Source of the DNA: Actinomycetes bacterium
GTDB taxonomy: Bacteria; Actinomycetota; Actinomycetes; Actinomycetales; Cellulomonadaceae
Reading direction: 5' to 3'
Assembly: GCA_023389545.1 (NCBI GenBank)
Contig: JAEWEI010000167.1
Span: forward strand, 1 to 22,480
Length of the DNA stretch: 22,480 nt
How positions within the stretch are numbered: the first letter of the stretch is position 1; the number at the start of each line of letters is the position of its first letter. Shown here one piece after another: positions 7,339 to 14,636 of this stretch. The notes below the pieces were generated by a model. The model did no database searches. It was given only the letters and a program-made list of their open reading frames with translations, and was not told where the DNA came from. The translations under genes and the position numbers were made by a program.

Positions 7339-8465
7339 CGCTGTCCTCCGAGTGCCTTGAGCGGGTCGACCTTGGCGATGCGGGCGATCGCGAACGCGGC
7401 GCCGATCAGTCCCAGGCCGATGAGCAGGATGAACGCGAGGCCGATGGCCGGCGCCTCCAGGGCGAAGGGCATCGGGGTGCTGGCGAGCAGAGCCCCGCTG
7501 GCCACGCCGATCGCCACGCCGACGACGGTGGAGGCCAGCAGCACGATGAGCGCTTGCGCGAGGCCGTCCCGCAGGAGGTAGCCGGTGGAGCCGCCCATGG
7601 CGCGCAGCACGGCGAGCTCGTGGCGGCGCTGGATCGTCCAGACGGTGAAGAACGCGCCGACGACGAGCGCGGAGATCGCGTAGAGGAAGACCTGGATGAG
7701 CATGAGCGTCGAGGTCTCGGCTGTGTACCCGGGGGAGGCGCCGAACGACTCGACGAGGGACATGCTGGACGTCCCGGCGTCGTCGTCGCCGGCCGCGAGG
7801 TCGATCGCCTGGCCGTCGGCGGCCTGCAGGGCGACGGCACTGGCCTCGGTGTACGCGTCAGCGCGGACCTCCTCGCCGGCGGAGGCGCCGGAGTGGATCT
7901 CCTGCCAGGTGGCCAGCGGGAGGTAGGCGACGTCGACGTGCCCGAAGGTGTGCTGGTTGCCGGTGCTGCCGATGATCGTCAGCTCCATGCCGATGCGGTC
8001 GATGGTGACGGTCTCGCCGATCTCGAGCCCGTCGTCCAGGACGGTCTGGCTGACGACGATGCCGTGCGGCTTGCCCAGGCCCTGGCCCTCGGCGGTGGCG
8101 GGCTCGAGGAATGAGCCGGGGGCGACACCGAACAGGGCGAGGTCCACGGGGACGTCTGTGGAGGTGTGCGCGTTGACGAGCATCGAGCCGAGGGGCTCGG
8201 CGGCCGCGACGTCGGGGCGCGCGGCCCAGGCGTCGACCTGGGAGAGGTCGACGACGCTCCGGGAGAAGGCGGAGTCGGTCTTGGTGCCCTCGGCGAAGGC
8301 GAAGGCGTCGACGGGCTGGGCCTTGAGGCCGGAGACGCCGTCGTTCACCAGCCCGGAGGAGAGCCCGGAGAGCATCACCATCAGCACGGCGATGAGTGCG
8401 ACGACGCCTCCCATCAGGCTGAAGCGCGATCGCGCGAAGTGGAGCTCGCGGAGTGCGAGGAACAT
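7335..8465 (-). CDS. FtsX-like ABC transporter permease
   Basis: A 376-residue membrane protein of the MacB/LolCE type. An N-terminal transmembrane helix (about 18-40, MGGVVALIAVLMVMLSGLSSG) is followed by a large extracytoplasmic domain (about 45-240). Three C-terminal transmembrane helices follow, in the FtsX domain (ALVVGAFFTVWTIQRRHELAVLRAMGGS; ALIVLLASTVVGVAIGVASGAL; LAFILLIGLGLIGAAFAIARIAKVDPLKAL). I prefer the ATG at 8465, because GAAAGG lies 5 bases upstream and the protein then begins MFLALRELHFARSRFSL, the usual start of this family. An upstream in-frame GTG at 8489 would add 8 residues. It is the first gene of the permease-ATPase-TetR operon. Confidence 0.86.
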   Translation of the reverse strand: MFLALRELHFARSRFSLMGGVVALIAVLMVMLSGLSSGLVNDGVSGLKAQPVDAFAFAEGTKTDSAFSRSVVDLSQVDAWAARPDVAAAEPLGSMLVNAHTSTDVPVDLALFGVAPGSFLEPATAEGQGLGKPHGIVVSQTVLDDGLEIGETVTIDRIGMELTIIGSTGNQHTFGHVDVAYLPLATWQEIHSGASAGEEVRADAYTEASAVALQAADGQAIDLAAGDDDAGTSSMSLVESFGASPGYTAETSTLMLIQVFLYAISALVVGAFFTVWTIQRRHELAVLRAMGGSTGYLLRDGLAQALIVLLASTVVGVAIGVASGALLASTPMPFALEAPAIGLAFILLIGLGLIGAAFAIARIAKVDPLKALGGQR

Positions 8466-8508
8466 CGGTGGCCTTTCATCCGAGGGCACGACGGGTTGCC
8501 GACGCCGT

Positions 8509-8525
8509 GTCGGTACGATACCAAC
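8509..8525. promoter_or_regulatory. Candidate TetR operator ahead of the FtsX permease
   Basis: A 17-bp imperfect palindrome centred at 8517 (GTCGGTACGATACCAAC; six of eight pairs match) lies 43 bases before the permease start. It also contains TATCGT on the minus strand, a possible -10 element. Its position fits autoregulation by the TetR gene of the same operon. No second copy was seen in the window. Confidence 0.35.
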
Positions 8526-8644
8526 GCGACGTCGGGAAATCTGCCACTGTGACTATTGCCTCATATCGACCGGAAATCCCACGTTTCGAGACGGCGCCGC
8601 CACCAAGTGGACGCCAGGGAGGCAAGGGGAGCACCATCCTCGCC

Positions 8645-8731
8645 ATGAGCACCCCGCGAGGAACGCACGCGTCACGACTGGCCATGGGCCACGTCGCGAT
8701 GATGTGTTGTCCCCTCGCCGCGTGCCGCTGA
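8645..8731 (+). CDS. Putative Met/Cys leader peptide ahead of metQ
   Basis: A 28-codon ORF begins at ATG 8645 and ends at TGA 8729-8731, 177 bases before metQ. The peptide contains THASRLAMGHVAMMCCPLAA; its centre is four consecutive Met-Met-Cys-Cys codons (19-22), with further Met at 14 and Cys at 27. The two adjacent cysteines use TGT, a rare codon in such GC-rich genes, while Cys27 uses TGC. Met or Cys runs at the end of a short leader upstream of a methionine transporter suggest control by ribosome stalling (attenuation). Actinobacteria have comparable short cysteine-rich leaders ahead of sulfur genes. Purine-rich stretches at 8616-8622 and 8627-8631 lie upstream, but the nearer one is 13 bases from the ATG, which is long. 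Confidence 0.5.
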   Translation: MSTPRGTHASRLAMGHVAMMCCPLAACR

Positions 8732-8908
8732 CGCCAGCGACTCTGCGCTCGGCCCCGCCGCCCCGCTGAGGGCGTGCCGCACCCTCCCTCCGCCCCCAGG
8801 CATCACGCCTGCGCCGAGGGCTCGCACTGCTCCCGCCTCTCCCCGCATCGCCGGGCCGCCACGCACAGTGGCGGGCGTCGGCCTGCACCCACCGGAAGGA
8901 ACATCCAC
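8732..8908 (+). promoter_or_regulatory. metQ 5' leader with candidate alternative hairpins
   Basis: This is the untranslated stretch between the leader ORF and metQ. It holds a hairpin CAGGC-ATCAC-GCCTG (8797-8811) and a stronger one, CCGCCAC-GCACA-GTGGCGG (8856-8874), 34 bases before the metQ ATG. The segment GGCGTG (8771-8776) can instead pair with CACGCC (8804-8809), which would break the first hairpin. There is no U-tract, so termination would be Rho-dependent or control would be translational. I found no CGGCAACC core of SAM-I/SAM-IV riboswitches. Confidence 0.35.
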
Positions 8909-9799
8909 ATGCTCCGCACCCTCGCCCGCACCCTTGCCGCAGTCTCGGCGGTCGCCCTGCTCGCCGCCTGCTCCGGCACGAGCGACGCGGGCTCCGACGC
9001 CGGCGACGCGCAGGAGGCCATCCGCATCGGCGTCGTCGGCGCCAGCGAGGACCACTGGACGATCTTCACGGAGGCCGCAGCCGAGGAGGGCATCGAGGTC
9101 GAGCTCGTCAACTTCACCGACTACACGCAGCCCAATCCGGCGCTGTCACAGGGGCAGCTCGACCTCAACCAGTTCCAGCACCTGCAGTACCTGGCCCAGT
9201 ACAACGTGGGCACGGACGACGACCTGACGCCCATCGGCGCCACCGCCGTCTACCCGCTGGGCCTGTACTCCAAGAAGCACACCTCGATCGAGGACATCCC
9301 CGCGGGCAGCGAGGTCGCCATCCCCAACGACCCCACCAACCAGGCGCGCGCCCTGCTCGTGCTGCAGGACGCCGGGCTGCTCAAGCTCAAGAACGGCGGC
9401 AGCTCGGTGTCCATCCCCGCCGACGTCATCGCCGACGAGTCCACCGTCACCGTCACCCCCGTCGACGCCGCCCAGACGGCGGTGGCGCTGAACAGCGTCG
9501 CGGCCTCGATCATCAACAACGACTTCGTGGCCGACGCCGGGCTCTCGCCCGCCGACGCGCTCTACCAGGACAAGGCCGACAGCCCGGGAGCCCGCCCGTA
9601 CATCAACATCTGGGTCGCGCGCGCCGAGGACAAGGACAACGCCACCTACCTCAAGCTCGTCGAGCTGTACCAGGGCGCCGAGGTGCAGGAGGCGCTGCTC
9701 GCCGCGTCGGGCGGCACCGCCGTCATCGCCAGCCAGGGTGGCTCCGAGCTGCAGGGCTACCTGACGGACATCCAGAAGGCCGTCGCCGCCCAGGGCTGA
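8909..9799 (+). CDS. metQ: Methionine ABC transporter substrate-binding lipoprotein
   Basis: A 296-residue NlpA/MetQ-family binding protein. A signal peptide ends in the lipobox LLAAC, with Cys21 as the lipidated residue. The mature protein starts with IRIGVVGASEDHWTIF and carries typical MetQ motifs: NFTDYTQPNPALSQGQLDLNQFQH, YPLGLYSKKHTSIEDIPAGSEVAIPNDPTNQARALLVLQ, and ASIINNDFVADAGL. It would capture methionine (often both enantiomers) at the outer face of the membrane and deliver it to MetI/MetN. GGAAGGA at 8894-8900 sits 8 bases before the ATG. The order metQ-metN-metI differs from the usual metNIQ; a hairpin follows metQ. Confidence 0.92.
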   Translation: MLRTLARTLAAVSAVALLAACSGTSDAGSDAGDAQEAIRIGVVGASEDHWTIFTEAAAEEGIEVELVNFTDYTQPNPALSQGQLDLNQFQHLQYLAQYNVGTDDDLTPIGATAVYPLGLYSKKHTSIEDIPAGSEVAIPNDPTNQARALLVLQDAGLLKLKNGGSSVSIPADVIADESTVTVTPVDAAQTAVALNSVAASIINNDFVADAGLSPADALYQDKADSPGARPYINIWVARAEDKDNATYLKLVELYQGAEVQEALLAASGGTAVIASQGGSELQGYLTDIQKAVAAQG

Positions 9800-9832
9800 C
9801 CTGGCTGCCAGCGCGAACGGCGCCGGCTCGGC

Positions 9833-9874
9833 GACAGTTTGGCGGGGGTCCACAGCGACCCCCGTCAGACTGTC
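9833..9874 (+). terminator. 18-bp intercistronic stem-loop between metQ and metN
   Basis: Arms at 9833-9850 and 9857-9874 pair over 18 bp (16 Watson-Crick, two G-U) around the loop CACAGC, in the 110-base gap between metQ and metN. No T-run follows. It probably acts as a partial terminator or as a 3' stabiliser of metQ mRNA, giving more binding protein than ATPase or permease. Confidence 0.6.
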
Positions 9875-9909
9875 CCCTCACACTCCATCCCCCCAGGAGG
9901 ACGCAGCGC

Positions 9910-10941
9910 ATGAGCGCGATGATCACGTTCGAGCACGCGACGAAGGTGTTCGGCAGCGGCTCCACCGCCGTGCGCGCCGTCGACGACGTCAGCCTCGAGA
10001 TCCGGCGGGGGGAGATCTTCGGCGTCATCGGCTACTCGGGCGCCGGCAAGAGCACCCTGGTGCGGCTCATCAACGCCCTCGAGCCCGTCACCTCGGGGCG
10101 GGTGGTCGTCGACGGCCACGAGGTCAGCGCCCTGGGGGAGGGCGACCTGCGCAAGGTCCGCGCGGGCATCGGCATGGTGTTCCAGCACTTCAACCTGCTC
10201 GCCTCCCGCACCGTCGCCGGGAACGTCGGCTATCCGCTGCGGGTCGCGGGCTGGTCCAAGGAGCGGCGGGTGGCCCGCGTGGCCGAGCTGCTCGAGTTCG
10301 TGGGGCTGAGCGACAAAGCGCGGCAGTTCCCGTCCCAGCTCTCCGGCGGGCAGAAGCAGCGCGTCGGCATCGCCCGCGCGCTCGCGGCCGCGCCAGCGGT
10401 GCTCCTGGCCGACGAGGCCACCAGCGCGCTCGACCCCGAGACGAGCCGTGACGTCCTGGCGCTGCTGCGGCGCGTCAATCGCGAGCAGGGCGTCACCGTC
10501 GTGGTCATCACGCATGAGATGGACGTGGTGCGCAGCACCTGCGACCGGGTGGCCGTCATGGAGCACGGCCGCGTGGTCGAGGTCGGCGACGTGTACTCGG
10601 TGTTCTCCGAGCCGCAGGCCGACGCCACCCGCAGGTTCGTCGCCACCGCGCTGCACGACAGGCCCGACGAGGAGGTCCTCGCGCGGCTGCGGCACCGGCA
10701 CCAGGGGCGGATCGTCACCGTCGGGGTCCGCGACGACGGCGGCTCCGGCACGCTGCTGACGCGTGAGCTGCGCGAGCACGGCGTGGACGGCTCCATCATC
10801 TACGGGGGCATCTCCGAGATCGACGAGCGGCCGTTCGGCAGCCTCACGCTGGAGCTGGTGGGCGACGATCCCGCGATCGACAGGCTGCTGGCGTCGCTGC
10901 GCCGCACCACCGACGTGGTCGAGCTGACGGAGGCACGATGA
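9910..10941 (+). CDS. metN: Methionine ABC transporter ATP-binding protein
   Basis: A 343-residue ATPase of the methionine importer. It has Walker A GYSGAGKST (41-49), Q-loop Gln92, signature LSGGQKQ (144-150), Walker B with D-loop LLADEATSALD (165-175) and H-loop His202 (THEMD). The C-terminal 80 residues form the NIL regulatory domain (GRIVTVGVRDD..., SIIYGGISEIDERPFGSLTLELVG). In MetN proteins this domain binds methionine and inhibits transport at high internal levels. AGGAGG at 9895-9900 precedes the ATG by 9 bases. Its stop overlaps metI as ATGA. Confidence 0.93.
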   Translation: MSAMITFEHATKVFGSGSTAVRAVDDVSLEIRRGEIFGVIGYSGAGKSTLVRLINALEPVTSGRVVVDGHEVSALGEGDLRKVRAGIGMVFQHFNLLASRTVAGNVGYPLRVAGWSKERRVARVAELLEFVGLSDKARQFPSQLSGGQKQRVGIARALAAAPAVLLADEATSALDPETSRDVLALLRRVNREQGVTVVVITHEMDVVRSTCDRVAVMEHGRVVEVGDVYSVFSEPQADATRRFVATALHDRPDEEVLARLRHRHQGRIVTVGVRDDGGSGTLLTRELREHGVDGSIIYGGISEIDERPFGSLTLELVGDDPAIDRLLASLRRTTDVVELTEAR

Positions 10942-11600
10942 AGCTCGGCTGGGACGTCCTGCTCCCCATCCTGTGGGAGTCCCTGGGCGAGACGCTCTAC
11001 ATGGTGTCCGTGACCCTGCTGGTCGGCGGTTTCGCCGGGCTGCTGCTCGGGCTCGCGCTCTACACGACCCGCAAGGGCAACCTGTTCGCCAGCGGCCCCG
11101 GGTTCACGGTCCTCAACGTGCTGGTCAACATCGTGCGGCCCATCCCGTTCATCATCTTCATCACGGCGATCGGGCCGCTCACCCTCGCCGTGGTGGGCAC
11201 CACGATCGGCACCCAGGCGGCCATCTTCCCGATGACGCTGATGGCCACGTTCGCCACCTCGCGCATCGTCGAGCAGAACCTCGTGGCGCTCGACCCGGGG
11301 GTGATCGAGGCGGCGCGCGCGATGGGCGCCTCGCGGCTGCGCATCGTGGCCACCGTGCTCGTGCCCGAGGCGCTGGGGCCGCTGATCCTCGGCTACACCT
11401 TCCTGTTCGTGGGCATCGTGGACATGTCCGCGATGGTGGGCGCGATCGGCGGCGGCGGTCTCGGCGACTTCGCGATCGTGTACGGCTATCAGCGCTTCAA
11501 CTGGCAGGTCACGTTCATCACCGTCGTGGTGATCGTGGTGATCGTGCAGCTCGCCCAGTGGCTGGGGAACACGTTGGCCCGGCGCGTGTTGCGCCGCTGA
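10938..11600 (+). CDS. metI: Methionine ABC transporter permease
   Basis: A 220-residue permease with about five transmembrane helices. The first is near residues 20-42 and the last is ITVVVIVVIVQLAQWLG near the C-terminus. The EAA coupling loop reads EAARAMGASRLRIVATVLVPEALGPLILG, and the family motif NIVRPIPFIIFITAIGPLT is present. It forms the membrane channel with MetN and MetQ. Translation is coupled to metN through a 4-base ATGA overlap. Confidence 0.93.
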   Translation: MKLGWDVLLPILWESLGETLYMVSVTLLVGGFAGLLLGLALYTTRKGNLFASGPGFTVLNVLVNIVRPIPFIIFITAIGPLTLAVVGTTIGTQAAIFPMTLMATFATSRIVEQNLVALDPGVIEAARAMGASRLRIVATVLVPEALGPLILGYTFLFVGIVDMSAMVGAIGGGGLGDFAIVYGYQRFNWQVTFITVVVIVVIVQLAQWLGNTLARRVLRR

Positions 11601-11609
11601 CCGGCCCGA

Positions 11610-11652
11610 GGGTGGGGCCTGCTGGAAGGCCGTAGGGGTGCTAGCCCCACCC
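11610..11652 (+). terminator. Inverted repeat after metI
   Basis: A 9-bp perfect inverted repeat, GGGTGGGGC (11610-11618) and GCCCCACCC (11644-11652), starts 10 bases after the metI stop. An alternative inner stem GGCCT/AGGCC (11616-11620 and 11627-11631) is also possible. No U-tract follows; it is probably the 3' end of the met operon. Confidence 0.4.
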
Positions 11653-11671
11653 CCAGGACGGCAGGTGCCGT

Positions 11672-11729
11672 CATGGTTCTCGGCGGTCTCCCGAACCATG
11701 CTGAACAGGCACGACACCGTCCAGCATGG
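11672..11729 (+). promoter_or_regulatory. Two mutually exclusive hairpins upstream of the serine hydrolase
   Basis: Hairpin A pairs CATGGTTC (11672-11679) with GAACCATG (11693-11700). Hairpin B pairs CCATGCTG (11696-11703) with CAGCATGG (11722-11729). Both have 8 perfect pairs and both use bases 11696-11700, so only one can form. Hairpin B ends 6 bases before the ribosome site GAGGAG (11736-11741) of the next gene. This could be a switchable leader, or overlapping operator palindromes. Confidence 0.4.
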
Positions 11730-11746
11730 CCATCCGAGGAGACCTC

Positions 11747-12964
11747 ATGCCCACCCAGCCCGACCTGAAGCGCGCGTCTCGTCGCCACCACACCCGCATG
11801 TCGGCGCTCGCGCTGGGGTGCGCGTTCATCGCTGGCGCCGCGCTGGCCATCCCCGGCGTCGCCGTCGCCGGCGACAAGGACCGCCCGCACGGGCAGGGCG
11901 GCAAGCCCCGGCCGGACGTCGTCCAGCAGGGGCTCGACCGGCTCGTCCAGGAGGACGGCGTCCCCGGGGCGCTGGCCGCCGTCACCGACCGCAAGGGGCG
12001 GGAGCGCGACCTGGTCGCCGGCGTGGGCGACCTCGCCACCGGCTCCCGGGTTCCCGCCGACGGCCAGGTCCGCATCGGCAGCAACAGCAAGACGTTCGTC
12101 GCGGCCACCGTGCTGCAACTCGTCGGCGAAGGCGCCATCGGGCTCGACGAGCCGGTCGAGGCGTACCTGCCCGGCCTGGTACGGGGCGACGGCGTCGACG
12201 GCCACGACATCACCGTGCGGGACCTGCTGCAGCACACCAGCGGGATCCGCAGCTATACCGACGGCCCGCCGTTCCTCTTGGACGGCGTCCCGGACCTGGC
12301 GGCGATCACGGACTGGTACGCCGAGCCCCACGAGCTGCTCGACCTGGCCCTGGCGATGCCGGCGGCCGAGGGTGGCAGAGCCTTCGCCTACAGCAACACG
12401 AACTACCTGCTCGCCGGGCTCATCGTGCAGAAGGCCACGGGACGCCCGCTCGCCGAGGCGATCACCGAGCGGATCATCGAGCCCCTGGGCCTGAGCAGCA
12501 CCTACGTGCCCGATCGCGGGGAGCGCGACATCCGCGGCCCGCACCCCCACGGGTACTTCGCCGCGACGGCAGGCGCCGAGCTGGTCGACGTCACCGACCT
12601 CGACTCGTCACAGGCCTGGGCGTCGGGCGACATCGTCTCCACTCCCAGCGACCTCAACGCGTTCTTCAGCGCGCTGCTTGGCGGCAAGATCCTGCAGCCC
12701 GCCGAGCTGGACCAGATGAAGGCCGTCATCACGCCGGACGGGCTCCCCGAGGGCTTCGGCTACGGGCTGGGCCTGACCTCCACAGCGCTGAGTTGCGGCG
12801 ACGTCGCCTGGGGCCACGGCGGCGCGATCGCCGGCTACCTCACCGAGGGCGGGGTCACCGACAGCGGCCGAGCCGTGACCGTGGCGGCCACCGCGCTCAT
12901 CGGCGGACGGGCGGACATCGGCGCACGCCTCACGGAGTTGGTCGACACCGCACTGTGCTCGTGA
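11747..12964 (+). CDS. Secreted serine hydrolase (beta-lactamase / D-Ala-D-Ala carboxypeptidase fold)
   Basis: A 405-residue class-C-type serine hydrolase. The N-terminus has a basic region and a hydrophobic core, SALALGCAFIAGAALAIPGVAVAG, a signal peptide ending near residue 42. Catalytic motifs are SNSK (Ser112, Lys115), YSN (Tyr215-Asn217) and HGG (357-359). The family includes D,D-carboxypeptidases, esterases and beta-lactamases; without a search I cannot choose, but chromosomal copies in Gram-positives usually act on cell-wall peptides or esters. I chose the ATG at 11747 because GAGGAG lies 5 bases upstream; an in-frame ATG at 11726 lies inside the upstream hairpin. Confidence 0.87.
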   Translation: MPTQPDLKRASRRHHTRMSALALGCAFIAGAALAIPGVAVAGDKDRPHGQGGKPRPDVVQQGLDRLVQEDGVPGALAAVTDRKGRERDLVAGVGDLATGSRVPADGQVRIGSNSKTFVAATVLQLVGEGAIGLDEPVEAYLPGLVRGDGVDGHDITVRDLLQHTSGIRSYTDGPPFLLDGVPDLAAITDWYAEPHELLDLALAMPAAEGGRAFAYSNTNYLLAGLIVQKATGRPLAEAITERIIEPLGLSSTYVPDRGERDIRGPHPHGYFAATAGAELVDVTDLDSSQAWASGDIVSTPSDLNAFFSALLGGKILQPAELDQMKAVITPDGLPEGFGYGLGLTSTALSCGDVAWGHGGAIAGYLTEGGVTDSGRAVTVAATALIGGRADIGARLTELVDTALCS

Positions 12965-13096
12965 CAGGAGGCGCCAGGCGCCCGGTGGCATCGAACAGGT
13001 GGCTCACAGGTTCTCCTAGGGGCGACCCCAGGCTGCTGCCAGAGGGTGGGCCTGCCGCTTGAGCGGTGACCCACCTCGAACCTGACGGGAGCGTCG
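12965..13096. other. Intergenic region ahead of the second FtsX permease
   Basis: This 132-base gap holds a small hairpin GGCGC-CAG-GCGCC (12970-12982) just after the hydrolase stop. A direct repeat ACAGGT (12995-13000 and 13006-13011, 11 bases apart) follows. Next is a nested inverted repeat: GGTGGG (13045-13050) with CCCACC (13070-13075) around CCGC-TTGA-GCGG. An 11-base spacing of direct repeats is what many response regulators recognise, but no regulator gene is adjacent, so this is only suggestive. Confidence 0.3.
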
Positions 13097-14590
13097 ATGT
13101 TCCTCACCTACCTGCGCCGGGAGCTGCGGCAGCGGCGCAAGCAGACCTGGCTCGTGGCCCTCGGCCTCGGCCTGGCGATCGCCCTGGTCATCACCGTGAC
13201 CAGCGTGACGGCAGGCATCGGCAAGGCCCAGGACGAGGTGCTCGCCTCGGTCTACGGCGTCGGCACCGACATCACTGTGACCAACAAGCCGCAGATGCCC
13301 GACGGCGCAGGCGGGGGAGGCCCCCAGGAGTTCGACTTCGACCAGGGCGCCGACAACGGCTCCGGCGGTGCGACATTCGCCCAGGACCGGCTCGAGGTCG
13401 CCCGCGGCTCCTCGACGATGGACGCCACAGCAGTCGACGAGGTCGCCGGGATCGACGGCGTCGCGTCCGTGGCCGGGTCGCTCAGCCTCAGCAGCACCAG
13501 CTTCTCCGGCGAGATCCCCGACATGTCGTCCATGCCCGAGCCGGGCGCCCGGCCCGAGGGCGGCTCCGGCGACGCCGGCGGCCAGCCCGGCGGCGGGTCC
13601 TTCAGCATCGACAGCATCGACGTCGAGGGCATCGACCTGGCGAACGACGCCGTCGGACCGCTCACCTCCGCCACCCTCGACGAGGGCCGCGCGCTCGACG
13701 AGTCCGACTCCGGCGCGAACGTCGCGCTCGTCGACTCGGCCTACGCCACCAGCAACGAGATCGCCGTGGACGGGACCGTCACGCTCGGCGGCACGGACTT
13801 CACCGTCGTCGGCATCGTGTCCTCGAGCTCGTCCTCGGCGACCACCGCCGCCAACGTGTACATCCCGCTCGACACGGCCCAGGCCCTCGCCGACCAGGCC
13901 GGGCAGGTCAGCACACTGTACGTGCAGGCCGACTCCGCCGACGTCATCACCGCCGTGCAGGCCGCGATCGAGGCGGCGCTGCCCGACGCGACAGTCGCCA
14001 CCGCCGCCGATCTGGCCAGCAGCGTCTCCGGGTCGCTGTCCAGCGCCTCCGACCTCGCCGGGACGCTCGGCACATGGCTCGCCGTCGTCGTGCTGGTCGC
14101 CGCGTTCGCGCTGGCCATCCTGTTCACCCTGTCCGGCGTCGGGCGCCGTATCCGCGAGTTCGGCACCCTCAAGGCGCTCGGCTGGCGCAGCCGCCGCGTC
14201 GTCGGCCAGGTGATGGGGGAGTCCGTGGCCCAGGGCCTGCTTGGCGGCGTCGTCGGGCTCGTGCTCGGGCTCGGCGCGGTGCTGGCCATCAACCTCATCG
14301 CCCCCGAGCTGTCCGCGAGCCTCACCGCCAGTGGCGGGCCCGGAGGCGGGGCGCCGGACGGCCGGGCCGGTGGCGGCGGCATGGGCGGTGGCGGCATGGG
14401 CGGTGGCATGGGCGGCCCGATGGGGCAGACAGCCTCGGCCATCGCGGTGACCCTGCAAGCCCCCGTGACCGGGACGGCAGTGCTGGCGGCTGTGGCGCTC
14501 GCGGTGCTCGGCGGACTGGTCGCCGGTGGGCTGGGCGGCTGGCGCGCAGCACGGATGCGGCCCGCGGAGGCGTTGCGCAGTGTCGCCTGA
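13097..14590 (+). CDS. FtsX-like ABC transporter permease with Gly/Met-rich loop
   Basis: A 497-residue permease. An N-terminal transmembrane helix (about 18-42, TWLVALGLGLAIALVITVTSV) precedes a large extracytoplasmic domain (about 45-310) with acidic, Gly/Pro-rich inserts. The C-terminal FtsX domain has helices near 325-352 (LAVVVLVAAFALAILFTLSG), 375-400 and 455-480, and the loop RRIREFGTLKALGWRSRRV between the first two. Between the last two helices lies a Gly/Met-rich segment (about 412-442) built from graded repeats. GGGAG at 13087-13091 supports the ATG. The following ATPase gene (46-base gap) is its partner; the exported substrate is unknown. Confidence 0.87.
   Translation: MFLTYLRRELRQRRKQTWLVALGLGLAIALVITVTSVTAGIGKAQDEVLASVYGVGTDITVTNKPQMPDGAGGGGPQEFDFDQGADNGSGGATFAQDRLEVARGSSTMDATAVDEVAGIDGVASVAGSLSLSSTSFSGEIPDMSSMPEPGARPEGGSGDAGGQPGGGSFSIDSIDVEGIDLANDAVGPLTSATLDEGRALDESDSGANVALVDSAYATSNEIAVDGTVTLGGTDFTVVGIVSSSSSSATTAANVYIPLDTAQALADQAGQVSTLYVQADSADVITAVQAAIEAALPDATVATAADLASSVSGSLSSASDLAGTLGTWLAVVVLVAAFALAILFTLSGVGRRIREFGTLKALGWRSRRVVGQVMGESVAQGLLGGVVGLVLGLGAVLAINLIAPELSASLTASGGPGGGAPDGRAGGGGMGGGGMGGGMGGPMGQTASAIAVTLQAPVTGTAVLAAVALAVLGGLVAGGLGGWRAARMRPAEALRSVA
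14369..14413 (+). repeat. Graded tandem repeat encoding Gly-Met blocks
   Basis: Three successive in-frame units encode GGGGMG, GGGMG and GGMG, each one glycine codon shorter than the last. They use almost identical codons (GGT, then GGC repeats, ATG, GGC). This looks like recent expansion or contraction by slippage in the extracytoplasmic loop of the FtsX permease. Confidence 0.75.
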
Positions 14591-14636
14591 TCCCACACCC
14601 GTCCGCCCGTTTGTTCCCGCTCAGGAAGGCCCTCCG

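Noticed and set aside
5453..7360. Long plus-strand frame of 635 codons
   Set aside because: It runs antisense to OsmC, TetR and the ABC ATPase, which have clear motifs and ribosome sites. The composition is Arg/Gly/Val-rich shadow coding typical of high-GC DNA.
8732..8908. SAM-I, SAM-IV or SAH riboswitch ahead of metQ
   Set aside because: The CGGCAACC core is absent. A GAGGGCG...GAGGGCTCG similarity to SAH elements is too partial.
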